Source: an uncultured Ureaplasma sp. (GTDB taxonomy: Bacteria > Bacillota_I > Bacilli_A > Mycoplasmatales > Mycoplasmoidaceae). From it: a stretch of 9,412 nucleotides of DNA. Both the position numbers and the translations under genes were made by a program. The notes below the pieces were generated by a model. It searched no databases. It was not told the DNA's origin and saw nothing but the letters and a program-made list of their open reading frames with translations. This document shows, piece after piece, positions 1-8,991 of the stretch (position 1 is its first letter; each line of letters opens with the position of its first letter). The DNA lies in the NCBI GenBank assembly GCA_902782585.1, contig CACZNK010000012.1, positions 1 through 9,412 of the forward strand, written 5' to 3'.

Positions 1-83
1 CTTTGGAACATTACATTCAATTAGTAAAGGAATGAATCGCTTTTTATAATTCGACAAGATTAAAAAACAGGAATTTTGATTAA
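1..83 (+). CDS. IS3-family transposase, C-terminal end (partial)
   Basis: The frame starts at base 3 and runs 26 codons to TAA at 81-83, entering from outside the window. It needs TGA read as Trp at 33-35. The peptide contains the segment KEWIAFYNSTRLKNRN, which matches the end of the integrase core in IS3-family transposases, where an aromatic FYN followed by an Arg closes the DDE domain. None of the catalytic acidic residues is in view, so it cannot be said whether the enzyme is intact. A competing minus-strand frame over the same bases was rejected because this frame looks like a known family and fits the IS end that follows. Confidence 0.55.
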
Positions 84-135
84 TCCCCGTCTTAGAATGT
101 TTTTTTGAAGTGTGTCCAATATGGGGTTCACTCCA
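1..135 (+). mobile_element. right end of an IS3-family insertion sequence (partial)
   Basis: The left edge holds the 3' end of a transposase reading frame (stop at 81-83), about 50 non-coding bases and then a terminal-repeat-like end. Read on the minus strand from 135 inwards, the end begins TGGAGTGAACCCC and continues through ATTGGACACACTTC. This resembles the TG-starting inverted repeats of the IS150-type branch of the IS3 family, as I recall them. The other end lies outside the window, so neither the repeat pairing nor a target duplication can be checked. The element lies tail-to-tail with pta, and its inferred edge at 135 is 12 bp from the pta stop codon. Confidence 0.6.
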
Positions 136-147
136 ATCCATTGCTTT

Positions 148-1140
148 TTATTTTGTGATAGCTTGTAATGCTGTTATGTAAGATAAATTTTCTACATCGG
201 GCGCTTTGGCACCACGAGATAAATCATTTACTGGTTTTTTCAATCCTAAAATAATAGGACCAATAGCTTTATATTTACCAAGTCTTTCAACAATTTTATA
301 TGAAATATTTCCAGCATTAATATCTGGAAATACAAAAACATTTGCAGGTTGATTTCAATCTAGATTCTTAATTTTTTTGTGCATAACTTCTAAATCAAAT
401 GCAGCATCAAATTGAATTTCACCAAATATTTTAAATTTACTTGTAAAAATTTCATCAACACTTGCAATTTCATATGCATGACGTACTTTATCAACTGATG
501 GACCTTTACCACTACCATTTGTTGAGTAACTTAACATAGCAATATATGGTTTTTTAATAAGTGCAATATTCTTAGCTAAATATCCTAATGTTTTAGCAAT
601 AGCTGCTAGTTGTTCAGCATCAGGATCAATATTTAATGATGAATCACCAAATACGTATCTTTTTGAACCTTTTTCCATAATAAAACCACTACATACCCTA
701 GGTGTGTTAGGATTTGGACCAACAATTTGCAATGCAGCTCTTAATGTATCAGCAGTTGAATATTCAATACCACAAATTTCTGCATCAGCTTCATTTAATG
801 CAACCATAACAGATGCTAAAAAATTTGGAGATTTTGCTAAGGTTAATGCTTCATCCATAGATAATCCTTTATTTTTTCTAATCTCATATATAGTTTCAGC
901 ATATTTTTTCATATCAACATCAGAAATTTCATCAATTACTATTTTTTTAATTGATGATGGTAATTGTGAAGGAATTTCTTGCTTTGTTCTAAATAATAAT
1001 ACAGGTTGAATATATTTTGTTTTGCTAACTAAATTTTTAGCACATTCAACTATATCAGCATTCCATCCTTCAGGATAAATAATCTTTATCTCTTTTTGCA
1101 ACCTTTCTAGTTTTGTTTTAATTTTGCTTATAATTGACAT
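148..1140 (-). CDS. pta: phosphate acetyltransferase
   Basis: Phosphotransacetylase, 330 residues, close to the usual length of the short bacterial form. It interconverts acetyl-CoA and acetyl-phosphate in the cytosol. With acetate kinase (not in this window) it yields ATP, a main energy route in many mycoplasmas. Family hallmarks are visible: MLSYSTNGSGKG at about 202-213, GEIQFDAAF at about 241-249, FPDINAGN at about 271-278, and KPVNDLSRGA near the C-terminus. A TGA codon (complement of 355-357) inside this C-terminal domain is read as Trp; with the standard code the protein would lose its last 70 or so residues. An in-frame ATG at 1164 was not chosen because a TATAAT box at 1148-1153 puts transcription start at about the ATG at 1140, giving a leaderless message. 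The gene diverges from coaD. Confidence 0.95.
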
Positions 1141-1147
1141 GCTAATC

Positions 1148-1153
1148 ATTATA
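1148..1153 (-). promoter_or_regulatory. -10 box of a leaderless pta promoter
   Basis: On the minus strand TATAAT is followed by seven bases and then the ATG at 1140, so the transcript should start at or next to the start codon. No Shine-Dalgarno sequence precedes this ATG. A -35 element 17 bp upstream would fall on the coaD -10 box; the bases there (CATATT) do not resemble TTGACA, as is common in Mollicutes. Confidence 0.6.
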
Positions 1154-1172
1154 TAATATTCCATATTAAAAA

Positions 1173-1178
1173 TATGCT
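1173..1178 (+). promoter_or_regulatory. -10 box of a leaderless coaD promoter
   Basis: TATGCT has the conserved TA at the start and T at the end, and six bases separate it from the coaD ATG at 1185. There is no ribosome-binding sequence in between, which suggests a leaderless transcript. The spacing is almost the same as for pta and pheS in this window, which supports the call. The matching -35 position overlaps the pta -10 box. Confidence 0.5.
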
Positions 1179-1184
1179 AATATT

Positions 1185-1640
1185 ATGATTAAAAAAATAG
1201 CTATTTACCCTGGTTCTTTCGACCCTATTCATGATGGACATATAAATATAATTAAACGTTCAAGCAAACTCTTTGACAAACTATATGTTGCCGTTTCTCA
1301 TAATGTTGATAAACCAAATCAATCTAATATTGATGTAAGATTAAAGAATGTTAAAAAAATTATAAGAAAATTAAATTTGAAAAATGTTGAAGCTATAAAA
1401 AATATTGGTCTAACTATTGAATTTGCTAAAAAATTAAAATGTGGTTTTATTGTACGATCAATAAGGAATCCTAAAGATTACAAATATGAATTAAATATTG
1501 CTAAAACACACAAAATGCTTGATGCATCAATTGATACTGTTTTATTTATTTCATCTAAGGAATTATCAAAAAAATCATCAACAGATATTAGAAAAATTCA
1601 ACAAAAACTGAAAAAATTAAATGATAAAAATATAAGGTAA
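1185..1640 (+). CDS. coaD: phosphopantetheine adenylyltransferase
   Basis: CoaD transfers AMP from ATP to 4'-phosphopantetheine, giving dephospho-CoA, the step before last in coenzyme A synthesis. It is 151 residues, slightly shorter than the usual 160 or so. The nucleotidyltransferase signature is plain: YPGSFDPIHDGH at residues 8-19 holds the HxGH motif (H16, H19), and SSTDIR at about 131-136 is the C-terminal nucleotide-binding motif. The very basic tail (QQKLKKLNDKNIR) is a local feature. It is the first gene of a two-gene CoA unit, and coaX follows after 3 bp. The ATG at 1185 fits the start of the fold and lies directly after a -10 box with no leader. Confidence 0.93.
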   Translation: MIKKIAIYPGSFDPIHDGHINIIKRSSKLFDKLYVAVSHNVDKPNQSNIDVRLKNVKKIIRKLNLKNVEAIKNIGLTIEFAKKLKCGFIVRSIRNPKDYKYELNIAKTHKMLDASIDTVLFISSKELSKKSSTDIRKIQQKLKKLNDKNIR

Positions 1641-1643
1641 TTT

Positions 1644-2399
1644 ATGGTGTTAATTATTGATAATGGAAATACTTCATTAAAAGCTGGTGTGTATTCACCA
1701 AATAAAAAACCATTATGTTTTTATACAGTTTGAAATAATAGTGATTTTAATCATTTATTCAAACGAATCAAATCAAAATATAAAATTACTTCATGCCACA
1801 TTTGCTCAGTTAGACCATCATTAAGCAAGAAAATAATAAATTCAATATTTACAATATTTAAAATCAAGGCAAAAATTATTAAAAATGTTGAATTTACTAA
1901 AGAACTTAATCTTTCACAATTTGATTTAAATGAAATAGGAACTGATATTTTAGCTTATGCATTATTTTTAAAGAAGGAATATAAAAAATGCATTGGTTTT
2001 TGCTATGGAACTGCTATTTTTGCTATTGGTGTTGATAATAAAAAATTATATGGTTGTATAATTTCCCCAATACCATCAGATGGTATTAAAGAGTTAACTA
2101 AAAAAGCAGAATTAATCGGCGAAAGCATGAAAATCAAAAAGCATAATGATTTTATGGATTTTGGATCTAATACTGAACAAGCATTAATATCCGGAGCAAA
2201 TCATTATTATATTGGAATAGTTTCAAGCATTATTAATCAATTCAATACAAAATATAACTTCAAAAATATTTGTTTTACAGGTGGAAATGCTCCAAAATTA
2301 ACATCAATAATTAAAACCAATAAAAAATTCAAATTTTATAACGTTGACAATGCTATAATCCGTGGTATTTCTTATCTTATTTTTAACAATAAAAGATAA
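1644..2399 (+). CDS. coaX: type III pantothenate kinase (divergent)
   Basis: Likely CoaX, which phosphorylates pantothenate in the first step of CoA synthesis, 251 residues and of normal length. It has the ASKHA-type phosphate loop DNGNTSLKAG at 6-15, GTD at 99-101 with the proposed catalytic Asp, GTA at 122-124, GSNTEQALISG at about 174-184 and the TGG.AP motif at 212-217. One TGA (1731-1733) encodes W30. Some usually conserved residues differ: the Arg after GxD is Ile, the Asp before GTA (DxGTA) is Cys-Tyr, and the later GG pair is GC. The gene follows coaD by 3 bp with a weak AAGG ribosome site at 1634-1637, so the two are co-transcribed. The neighbour strengthens the CoA assignment, but activity is less sure than family membership. 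Confidence 0.82.
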
Positions 2400-2417
2400 T
2401 TAATAAAAATAATAATA

Positions 2418-2436
2418 ATTACATTATAAATGTAAT
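2418..2436. repeat. perfect 8-bp palindrome upstream of pheS
   Basis: ATTACATT, a 3-base loop (ATA) and AATGTAAT form a perfect inverted repeat in the 53-bp gap between coaX and pheS. It ends 4 bases before the pheS -10 box, where a -35 element or operator would lie. As RNA it would be a weak AU-rich hairpin with no following U-run, so it is a poor terminator for coaX. A repressor or activator site is as likely. No protein can be named. Confidence 0.4.
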
Positions 2437-2440
2437 ATAT

Positions 2441-2446
2441 TAATAT
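2441..2446 (+). promoter_or_regulatory. -10 box of a leaderless pheS operon promoter
   Basis: TAATAT lies six bases before the ATG at 2453, the same spacing as at coaD. There is no Shine-Dalgarno sequence before this ATG, whereas the internal gene pheT has a strong one. The 53-bp gap is too short for a T-box leader, so control by uncharged phenylalanine tRNA through that route is not seen. Confidence 0.5.
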
Positions 2447-2452
2447 TGCATT

Positions 2453-3475
2453 ATGGAAAATTTAACAAAGCTTTTTGATGAAGCTAAACTTCAATTCAAA
2501 CAATGTAAAAATAAAAATGATTTGATTATTGCAAAAAATGTTTTTGCAAAAAAATATTTGTCACCGTTATACCAACAATTAAAAAAAATACCTAAAGATA
2601 AAAGACAAAATTTTGGTAAGGAACTAAATATTTTTAAAGAGAAAATCAATAACATGTTTGATGAACAAATGTTAAAAATAGAAGAACTATCAAATATTGA
2701 TTCACATAAACCTCTTCTTGATTTATCTATTAATTCAACAGATTTAACTAAGGGCTCATTATCACCTATTAATTTAATCATAAATGAAATCATAGATTTT
2801 TTTAGAAAACTTAACTTTACTGTTATTGGTGGAGATGAAGTCACATCTGTTAAATATAATTTTGATAATCTAAATGTTCCTAAAGATCATCCAGGAAGAC
2901 AAACTAGTGAATCATTATATTTTAATGAAAGTACAATGCTTCGTGCACATACTACCGCAGGTACTGCTGAACAAATTTTATTGCATAACAAATCAAAAGA
3001 TTTAAGAGTTTTAATTGTTGGTAATGTTTATCGAAATGATGATGATGATCTTTCTCATTCACATCAATTTAACCAAATTGATGTTATTTGAGTTAAAGAT
3101 GGTTTAACTGTAGGTAACCTAAAATGATTAATGACTGCAATCTTACAACATTTATACGGTAAAGATGTAAAAATTAGATATCGCATGTCGTTCTTTCCAT
3201 TTACTGAACCATCAATTGAAGGTGATATAGAATGCCCAATATGCCATGGCAAAGGATGTAGTTTATGTAAAAAATCTGGATGATTAGAGATTTTAGGTGC
3301 TGGAATGCTTAATCAAGAGGTTATAAAGAAGGCTGGCATGACATGTAAAACTGCAATAGCTGCAGGAATGGGCATTGATAGATTAGCAATGATTAAATAT
3401 GGAATCAATGATATTAGATACCTATACACAAATGATTTTAGATTTTCTAAACAATTCAAAAAAGGAGGAAAATAA
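2453..3475 (+). CDS. pheS: phenylalanine--tRNA ligase, alpha subunit
   Basis: PheS is the catalytic subunit of the alpha2-beta2 synthetase that charges tRNA-Phe in the cytosol. It has 340 residues, normal for the family, but only when the TGA codons are read as Trp (first at 3089-3091). The N-terminal 90 residues form the charged helical arm that binds tRNA. The class II core includes HPGRQTSESLYF and LRAHTTAGTAEQ (motif 2 region), FFPFTEPSIEGD and the motif 3 region GMGIDRLAMIKYGI near the end. A CPIC...CSLC insertion (C261, C264, C269, C272) followed by GWLEILGAGM is a feature also known in Firmicute PheS. It is the first gene of the operon. Its last codons (KGGK) double as the pheT ribosome-binding site. 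Confidence 0.97.
3461..3468 (+). promoter_or_regulatory. strong ribosome-binding site of pheT
   Basis: AAAGGAGG lies 9 bases before the pheT ATG and within the last codons of pheS. It is the only near-perfect Shine-Dalgarno sequence seen in the window. It fixes the pheT start and suggests coupled, balanced translation of the two subunits. The contrast with the leaderless pheS start is notable. Confidence 0.85.
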
Positions 3476-3477
3476 TT

Positions 3478-5820
3478 ATGTTAATTTCTAAAAAATTTTT
3501 ATCTTCTTTTGTTCCTCAGTTTGAAAATGTTAGTGATGCTGATATTGATAAAGCAACATACAGCTTAGGAATGGTAATTGAACAAGTAATCAAACATCCA
3601 AAACTAGATAATATCTATGTTGGAAAAGTTTTAAATGTTGAAAAAATAAAAGGATCAAACAAACTGCATTATGCAACTGTTGAAGTAAATGATAAAAAAC
3701 AATACAACATTGTATGTGGTGCTAATAATTTTAAAAAGAATAATCTAGTTGCTGTGGCTCTTCCTGGAGCAAAATTATACAATGGTATCGTTATTAATGA
3801 AAAAGAAATTTTAGGTTGTAAATCACAAGGTATGCTATGTGGTTATAATGAGTTAACTCCATATGGTCATGAGTATTTAGATTACAATGATAAAAATGGA
3901 ATTATTATCCTAGATAAAGATGCTAAAATTGGTACACAAACTGTAGCGGAAGAACTTGGATTAGATGATACAATTTATGATCTTACTTTGCCATCTGACC
4001 GACCAGATTGAATGGCTAGCATTTTAATTGTTAAAGATCTTGCTAATTGATTTGGTTATAAATTTAACATAAAACAAGCAATTTCTAAATTAAAAACTTT
4101 TGGAAATCAATTTTGCAAAATTAATAAAGAATTTTCTTCTTTTGCTTCTTATTTAAAAATCGATGATGTAAATTTTAAAAAGTTTAGTTCATGAAAACTC
4201 AAAAAATTTTTAATCAACAATGGTTGTAAATGTGAAAATAAAGTTATTGATTTAATTACACATGTTACATATTTAACTGGTGTAGCACCTTTAATTGTTG
4301 ATGCAAATAAATTAACTGATGGCATTATAGAAAAACATGCAGATAATAATCAAAAAATTGCTTACAATAATAAAACCTATAACTTATCTTCATCTGATGT
4401 TATTTTAACGAACACAAAAAATGAGATAGTCGCTATTGAAGGTGTATGTATTGATGATAAGTTTGCTATAAACTTTGATACCAAATCAATTGGGCTATAC
4501 ATTAGTAATTTAACACATTGATTACCACGCAAGAGTGCAATGACATACAATATTAACACACAAACATCAAAATTTGCTATTAAACCTATATCATTATTTC
4601 AAATTAACTTATTCATTAAATATATTGAAAAGAAATTTAAAAATGTGACTATAACAAACTTATGCAATGAAATTGAACAACCTAAAGAAATTTCATTTAA
4701 CATAAAAGAGTGTGTAGATTTTATAAAACCAATTGATGCAAAGAAATTTAAATCAACATTAAGATCTCTTGGATTTAAAGTTTTAAAAATATCTACAATT
4801 GTCCCTGGTTATCGTAGAGATTTAACTAATCAATATGATTTATGTGAAGAAGTAATTAAGAAATTATCAATTGACTCTATTAATATTCAACCTATTGAAA
4901 CTGCAATTGATATTACATTTAATAATAAAGATGAATTTTACTATTTAACTAAACTAAGACAAATTATGGTTAATAATTTCTTTGTTGAAACTAAAACATA
5001 TAACTTGGTAAGTAAAGAATCAGTTGAAAGATGAAATGTATTTAATACAAAAACAATGTATGAATTACATCCATGCTCAAATTATGAACATCGCTTTATG
5101 AAATTATCATTGCTTGATAATATGATTAAAGTAATTGAATACAACTTAAATAGAAAAAATAGTTTATACCCAATTTTTGAATTACAAAAAATTTATAACA
5201 TAAAGAATGAATGAAATTTAACATGTGTTTCAACTGCTAAATATTTAATTGATCCAACACATAATTCATATATTAATTTAGATACATTTGGTTTAAAATC
5301 AATTCTAATGCAAATTGAAGCATTTTTTAATGTTGAGTTAGTTGTAGAAAAAGCAACAAATTCTTGCTTTGCTAAACAAGATTGTTTATCAATTAAATAT
5401 AAAAATGAAATAATTGGATATTTAGGCTGTTTAAATCAAAAAAATTTAAGGCCATATAAAATTACTCAAGAATTATATTCATTAGTCTTAAATATTCAGT
5501 CTTTAATGAATAACACTTCAACTAAAGAATTAAAAATCAAACCATTATGTGTAACTTTACCAGTATTAAAAGATATTACATTTATCGCAAATAAGGATAC
5601 AAACATTAAAATGATTAATAATAAACTTAAATCACTAGATTTTTTAGTTGATTATAAATACATCACTGCCTACAAACTAGAAAATAGTGATAATATTGCA
5701 TACACTATTCATTTGATAATCAACAATAATGAAACTCTTAAAAAAGAAGATATTGATAAATTTATTAATATCATTGTTAATATTATTAAAGAAAATAATG
5801 GAGATCTAAAGGGATTTTAA
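3478..5820 (+). CDS. pheT: phenylalanine--tRNA ligase, beta subunit
   Basis: PheT is the 780-residue partner of PheS; it binds tRNA and edits mischarged Tyr-tRNA-Phe. Domains in order: an EMAP-II-like tRNA-binding domain at about 40-150 (HPKLDNIYVGKV through CGANNFKKNNLVAVALPGA); the B3/B4 editing region at about 200-370; B5 at about 395-465 ending in the acidic YDLCEEVIKKL segment; the catalytic-like module; and the C-terminal ferredoxin-fold anticodon-binding domain (about 685-780), ending in NNGDLKGF. Several TGA codons are read as Trp, for example at 4009-4011, 4048-4050 and 5032-5034. The gene starts 2 bp after pheS and ends 1 bp before the deaminase start, so all three share a transcript. 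B3/B4 is poorly conserved in sequence, and whether editing is retained cannot be judged by eye. Confidence 0.96.
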
Positions 5821-5821
5821 T

Positions 5822-6304
5822 ATGAAAAGAAAAGGTTATATTAATTGAGACCAATACTTTATGGGTGTAGCTGAACTATCATCATTAAGATCAAAAGATC
5901 CTAATACTCAAGTTGGTTGCTGTATTGCTTCACCAGATAACAAAATTTACTCATTGGGATATAATGGAATGCCAAGAGGACTTAGTGATGATAAGTTCCC
6001 ATGAGATAATAAATCTAAAAATTTAATGGATACAAAATATCCATATGTATGTCATTCAGAATTAAATGCCATATTAAATTTTACTGGTCATTCATTAAAA
6101 GGTTGTAGATTATATGTTACGCTATTTCCATGCAATGAATGTGCTAAAGCAATTGTTCAATCTGGTATAGTTGAAGTAATATATCGGGATATGTTATATC
6201 CCAATACAATACAAACTAAAGTAGCAAAAAAAATGTTCAAAGCTGCAAAAGTTAAAATAACAAAATATAAAAATAAGAATAAGGAAATTAAATTAATAGT
6301 GTAA
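5822..6304 (+). CDS. dCMP deaminase family protein
   Basis: A 160-residue zinc-dependent deaminase, most likely converting dCMP to dUMP, the substrate of thymidylate synthase. The cytidine-deaminase-like fold shows both metal motifs: HSE at H78-E80, within CHSELNAIL, and PCNEC at C104/C107. The HxELNAI form and the NTQVGCCIAS and GYNGMPRG segments are typical of the dCMP deaminase/ComEB group rather than of cytosine, guanine or tRNA-adenosine deaminases. TGA is read as Trp near residues 9 and 61. An AAAGGG site at 5808-5813 inside the end of pheT serves the ATG at 5822. It lies directly before nrdD, fitting a role in deoxynucleotide supply. No allosteric dCTP/dTTP site can be confirmed from the sequence. 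Confidence 0.88.
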
Positions 6305-6312
6305 GATAAAGT

Positions 6313-8280
6313 ATGAAAACAAAAAGCATAATCAAAAGAGATAATAGAAAAGTTGAATTCAATCCAATTAAAATTAAGGATGCTATAACTTCAGCTATAA
6401 AATTTAATCAAATAGATTTAACTCAAAAGCAAATTGATGAAATTTATAACAAAGTTATCGAAAAAATTGAAAGCATTCAATTAGAATCAATTGCAGTTGA
6501 ACAAATTCAAGATATAGTTGTTGACACTATAAAAGAATGTGGACATCAAAAATTGGCTACTCTATATCAAAACTATCGTGAACAAAGAACTAAATTACGT
6601 GAAAATAAAAGTGATTTAATGAAAAAAATTATTGCAATTGGTGTTGAAACTGATCGTGATAATGCAAATGTTGGTAATAACTTTTCAGCAAAATTATTAC
6701 GTATAGCTTCTGAAGCTAATAAATGACATATTTTAAATTCAGTACTACCTGAAAAATTAGCTAAGTTACATGAAAATGGTGATGTTTACATCCATGACTT
6801 AGATAGTTATAACCTAACTTTAAACTGCTTACATTTACCTACAAGTAAATTATTAAAAAATGGTTTTAATACTGGATATGGAACTATCAATTCACCACAT
6901 AGTATTGGTGTTGCTGCTGAATTAATTTGTATTATGCTTCAAGCATCACAAAATGATATGTTTGGTGGACAATCGCACCCAAACTTTGATAATGATTTAG
7001 CTCCATATGTTGAACTTACAAGACAAAAAATTTATAAAGAAATAATGGAAGAGAAAGTAGAACCAAGTAAGACTAAAGAACTTGTTGAGAAAAGAACTAA
7101 AGCTGCAGTTGATCAAGCTATGCAAGCTGTTGTATTTAATTTGAACACAATGCATTCTCGTGCTGGTAGTCAAGTTCCTTTTAGCTCATTAAATATTGGT
7201 ATCCCTTTAAGTGATGATGCCGCATTAGTTTGCCAAAGTTTTTTAGAACAATATATGAAAGGTTTAGGTAGTGGTGAGCAACCTATATTCCCTAATATCA
7301 TTTTTAGAGTAAAAGCTGGTGTAAATAGAAATCCTAATGACAAATATTACTACTTATTCAAATTGGCATGTAAATCTACAAGTCAAAGAATGAATCCTAC
7401 ATTTATGAATTTAGATGCTGACTTTAATAAAGAATATTATGACAAAGGAATATTACCAGCAACCATGGGTTGCAGAACATATATCTTATCTAATTGTAAT
7501 GGACCAGCAGGTGTTGAAGGTAGAGGAAACAATGCACCTTCAACAATAAATTTACCAAGACTTGGTATTTTAGCCAACCATGATGTTGATAGATTCTTTA
7601 AACTTTTAGATGAAAAAATTAACAATACAATTGAAATTTTATTAAACCGTCATGAAACTTTAAAGAAACTTAAAGTTAAAGATTTACCATTTGTATGTGG
7701 ACAAGGTTTAATGAAAGGATCTGAAAATTTAAAACTAAATGATGGTATTGAACCAATAATGAAAAATGGTACATGGGGAATTGGATATATTGGTCTTGCT
7801 GAAACTTTAACTGCTTTAATAGGTGAACATCATGGACAAAGTGAAAAAGCCAGAGAACTTGGTTTAAAAATTATTACACATATCAGAAAAAGATGTGATG
7901 AAATTAAAAAAGAAAAATCTATGAACTTTAGTTGTTATGCTACCCCGGCTGAAGGATTAAGTGGCAAATTTGTAAAAATTGACCAAAAATTATTTGGTAA
8001 AATTCCAGGAGTAACAGATAAAGAATATTACACAAATTCATATCATATTCCTGTTTCTTTCCCAATTTCAATGGCTGATAAAATAAGAATTGAAGCACCA
8101 TATCATAAATTATCAAATGGTGGTCATATTTCTTATATTGAATTTGATTCATATCCTAGTCCTGAAGTAATTGAGAAAATTATTACTTGGGCATATACTG
8201 AAACAAATATCAACTATATGGGGATAAATTTCCATATTAGATATTGTTTAGATTGTTGTAATTCAAGTAATGAAAAATAA
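6313..8280 (+). CDS. nrdD: class III (anaerobic) ribonucleotide reductase, large fragment lacking the glycyl-radical domain
   Basis: NrdD reduces ribonucleoside triphosphates to deoxynucleotides without oxygen. Residues 1-95 are an ATP-cone (IIKRDNRKVEFNPIKI). The barrel then shows NCLHLPTSKLL with C172, GGQSHPNFDNDLAPYV, SRAGSQVPFSSLNIG and MGCRTYILSNCNGP with C387. By alignment from memory with phage T4 NrdD, C172 and C387 match its essential Cys79 and Cys290. TGA at 6724-6726 encodes Trp. The chain has 655 residues and ends just after IRYCLDCC (C645, C648), the first half of the zinc knuckle. The second Cys pair and the RxxGY radical loop, normally another 65 or so residues, are absent. 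No frameshift near the stop recovers them; instead they occur as a separate gene at 9093-9290. The gene begins 8 bp after the deaminase and ends 2 bp before nrdG. Confidence 0.94.
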
Positions 8281-8282
8281 TT

Positions 8283-8792
8283 ATGTCAGAAAAAATAAGA
8301 TTGGCAGGAATAGCACAAAATAGTTTAGTAAATGGAACAGGATTGAGAAAAGTATTCTTCTCTCAAGGTTGTACACATAAATGTAAAGAATGTTTTAGTC
8401 CTTTTACTTGAGATTTTAAAGGTGGTAAATTAATTGATATTGATGAACTTGTAAAACAAGTAAAAGATGAATACTACTTAGATGGTGTCACTTTTAGTGG
8501 TGGCGATCCATTCCAACAAGCTGATAAATTTGCTATTTTAGCTAAAGAACTAAAAAAATTGAATATCAATATATGATGTTATACTGGTTATACTTGAGAA
8601 GAATTGATGGAATTATCAAAAACAGATAATAACATAAAAGAATTAGTGAATAATTGTGATGTAATTGTTGATGGACCTTATATTCCTAAAAAACATAATC
8701 CAAATTTAAAATTCAAAGGTAGTAGTAACCAAAGAATTATTGATGTTAAATTATCACTTCAACAAGACAAAATTAACATAATTAGTGTGTAG
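8283..8792 (+). CDS. nrdG: anaerobic ribonucleotide reductase activating protein (radical SAM)
   Basis: NrdG uses a [4Fe-4S] cluster and S-adenosylmethionine to make the glycyl radical on NrdD. It has 169 residues, typical for the family. The cluster motif CxxxCxxC is C30-C34-C37, preceded by GTGLRKVFFSQG, and FSGGDPFQQ (about 71-79) is the usual SAM-binding GG segment. CDVIVDGPY and FKGSSNQRIID near the C-terminus are also conserved in NrdG. TGA is read as Trp at 8409-8411, 8574-8576 and 8595-8597. The gene starts 2 bp after nrdD, as in many class III operons. Its substrate glycine is not on the neighbouring NrdD chain but apparently on the small protein encoded at 9093-9290. Confidence 0.95.
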
Positions 8793-8794
8793 TT

Positions 8795-8926
8795 ATAAAA
8801 AAATATATTAATTTAGGTATTGGTGTTACATTAGTTAGATAGAGTATTATTGATATTGGTATAAGATTTTTTGATGATCCTGTGAATCCAAAAGATGGTA
8901 ATAATTTAAAACATTTGTAAAGAATA
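8795..8926 (+). pseudogene. cas9: decayed 5' end of a cas9-like gene (RuvC-I region and start of the bridge helix)
   Basis: Reading in one frame from ATA at 8795 gives KKYINLGIGVTLVR, stop, SIID, then IGIRFFDDPVNPKDG, NNLKHL, stop, RI. This lines up with the type II-C Cas9 N-terminus, where a pattern like LDIGxxSVGWxxI is followed by GVRxFxxxxxPKxGxSLxxxRRxxR. In this alignment the start ATG is ATA, the catalytic RuvC-I Asp is Gly (GGT for GAT), Ser is Leu, Gly is Arg, the Trp is a TAG stop and the first Arg of RR is TAA. The first four are each one transition from the expected codon. A few residues between SIID and IGIRFF seem deleted. The frame would have begun 2 bp after the nrdG stop. It cannot make Cas9. 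The assignment rests on about 40 residues judged by eye. Confidence 0.6.
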
Positions 8927-8991
8927 AACATTTTGGTTTAGTAACATTATTATGTAGTCTAAAATCTACAAGCAATATCAATAAAGATTAA

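Noticed and set aside
1..141. Minus-strand open frame starting at the ATG at 139-141, 6 bp after the pta stop and open to the left edge
   Set aside because: It overlaps a plus-strand frame that resembles an IS3 transposase C-terminus plus the IS end. Its product matches nothing I recognise, and its openness over 47 codons is weak evidence.
704..1009. 101-codon plus-strand frame inside pta
   Set aside because: Antisense shadow of a conserved pta region, with no family features.
1141..1164. Upstream in-frame ATG codons for pta at 1164 and 1149
   Set aside because: The -10 box at 1148-1153 lies within this stretch, so these codons would not be in the transcript. Homology begins after the ATG at 1140.
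2400..2452. T-box riboswitch controlling pheS
   Set aside because: The gap is only 53 bp and the promoter lies 6 bp before the ATG. There is no room for a leader RNA.
2491..2844. 117-codon minus-strand frame inside pheS
   Set aside because: Antisense to the conserved PheS coding frame, with no ribosome site or recognisable product.
7940..8152. 70-codon minus-strand frame inside nrdD
   Set aside because: Antisense shadow of a conserved NrdD segment.
8240..8285. Frameshift or programmed recoding at the end of nrdD that might restore the radical domain
   Set aside because: The following sequence in all frames is nrdG or has no zinc-knuckle or RxxGY motif. The domain occurs only at 9093-9290, past nrdG.
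1728..8600. Many in-frame TGA codons that seem to break coaX, pheS, pheT, the deaminase, nrdD and nrdG
   Set aside because: All fall within otherwise continuous conserved frames, many at positions where the family has Trp. This is genetic code 4, not gene decay.
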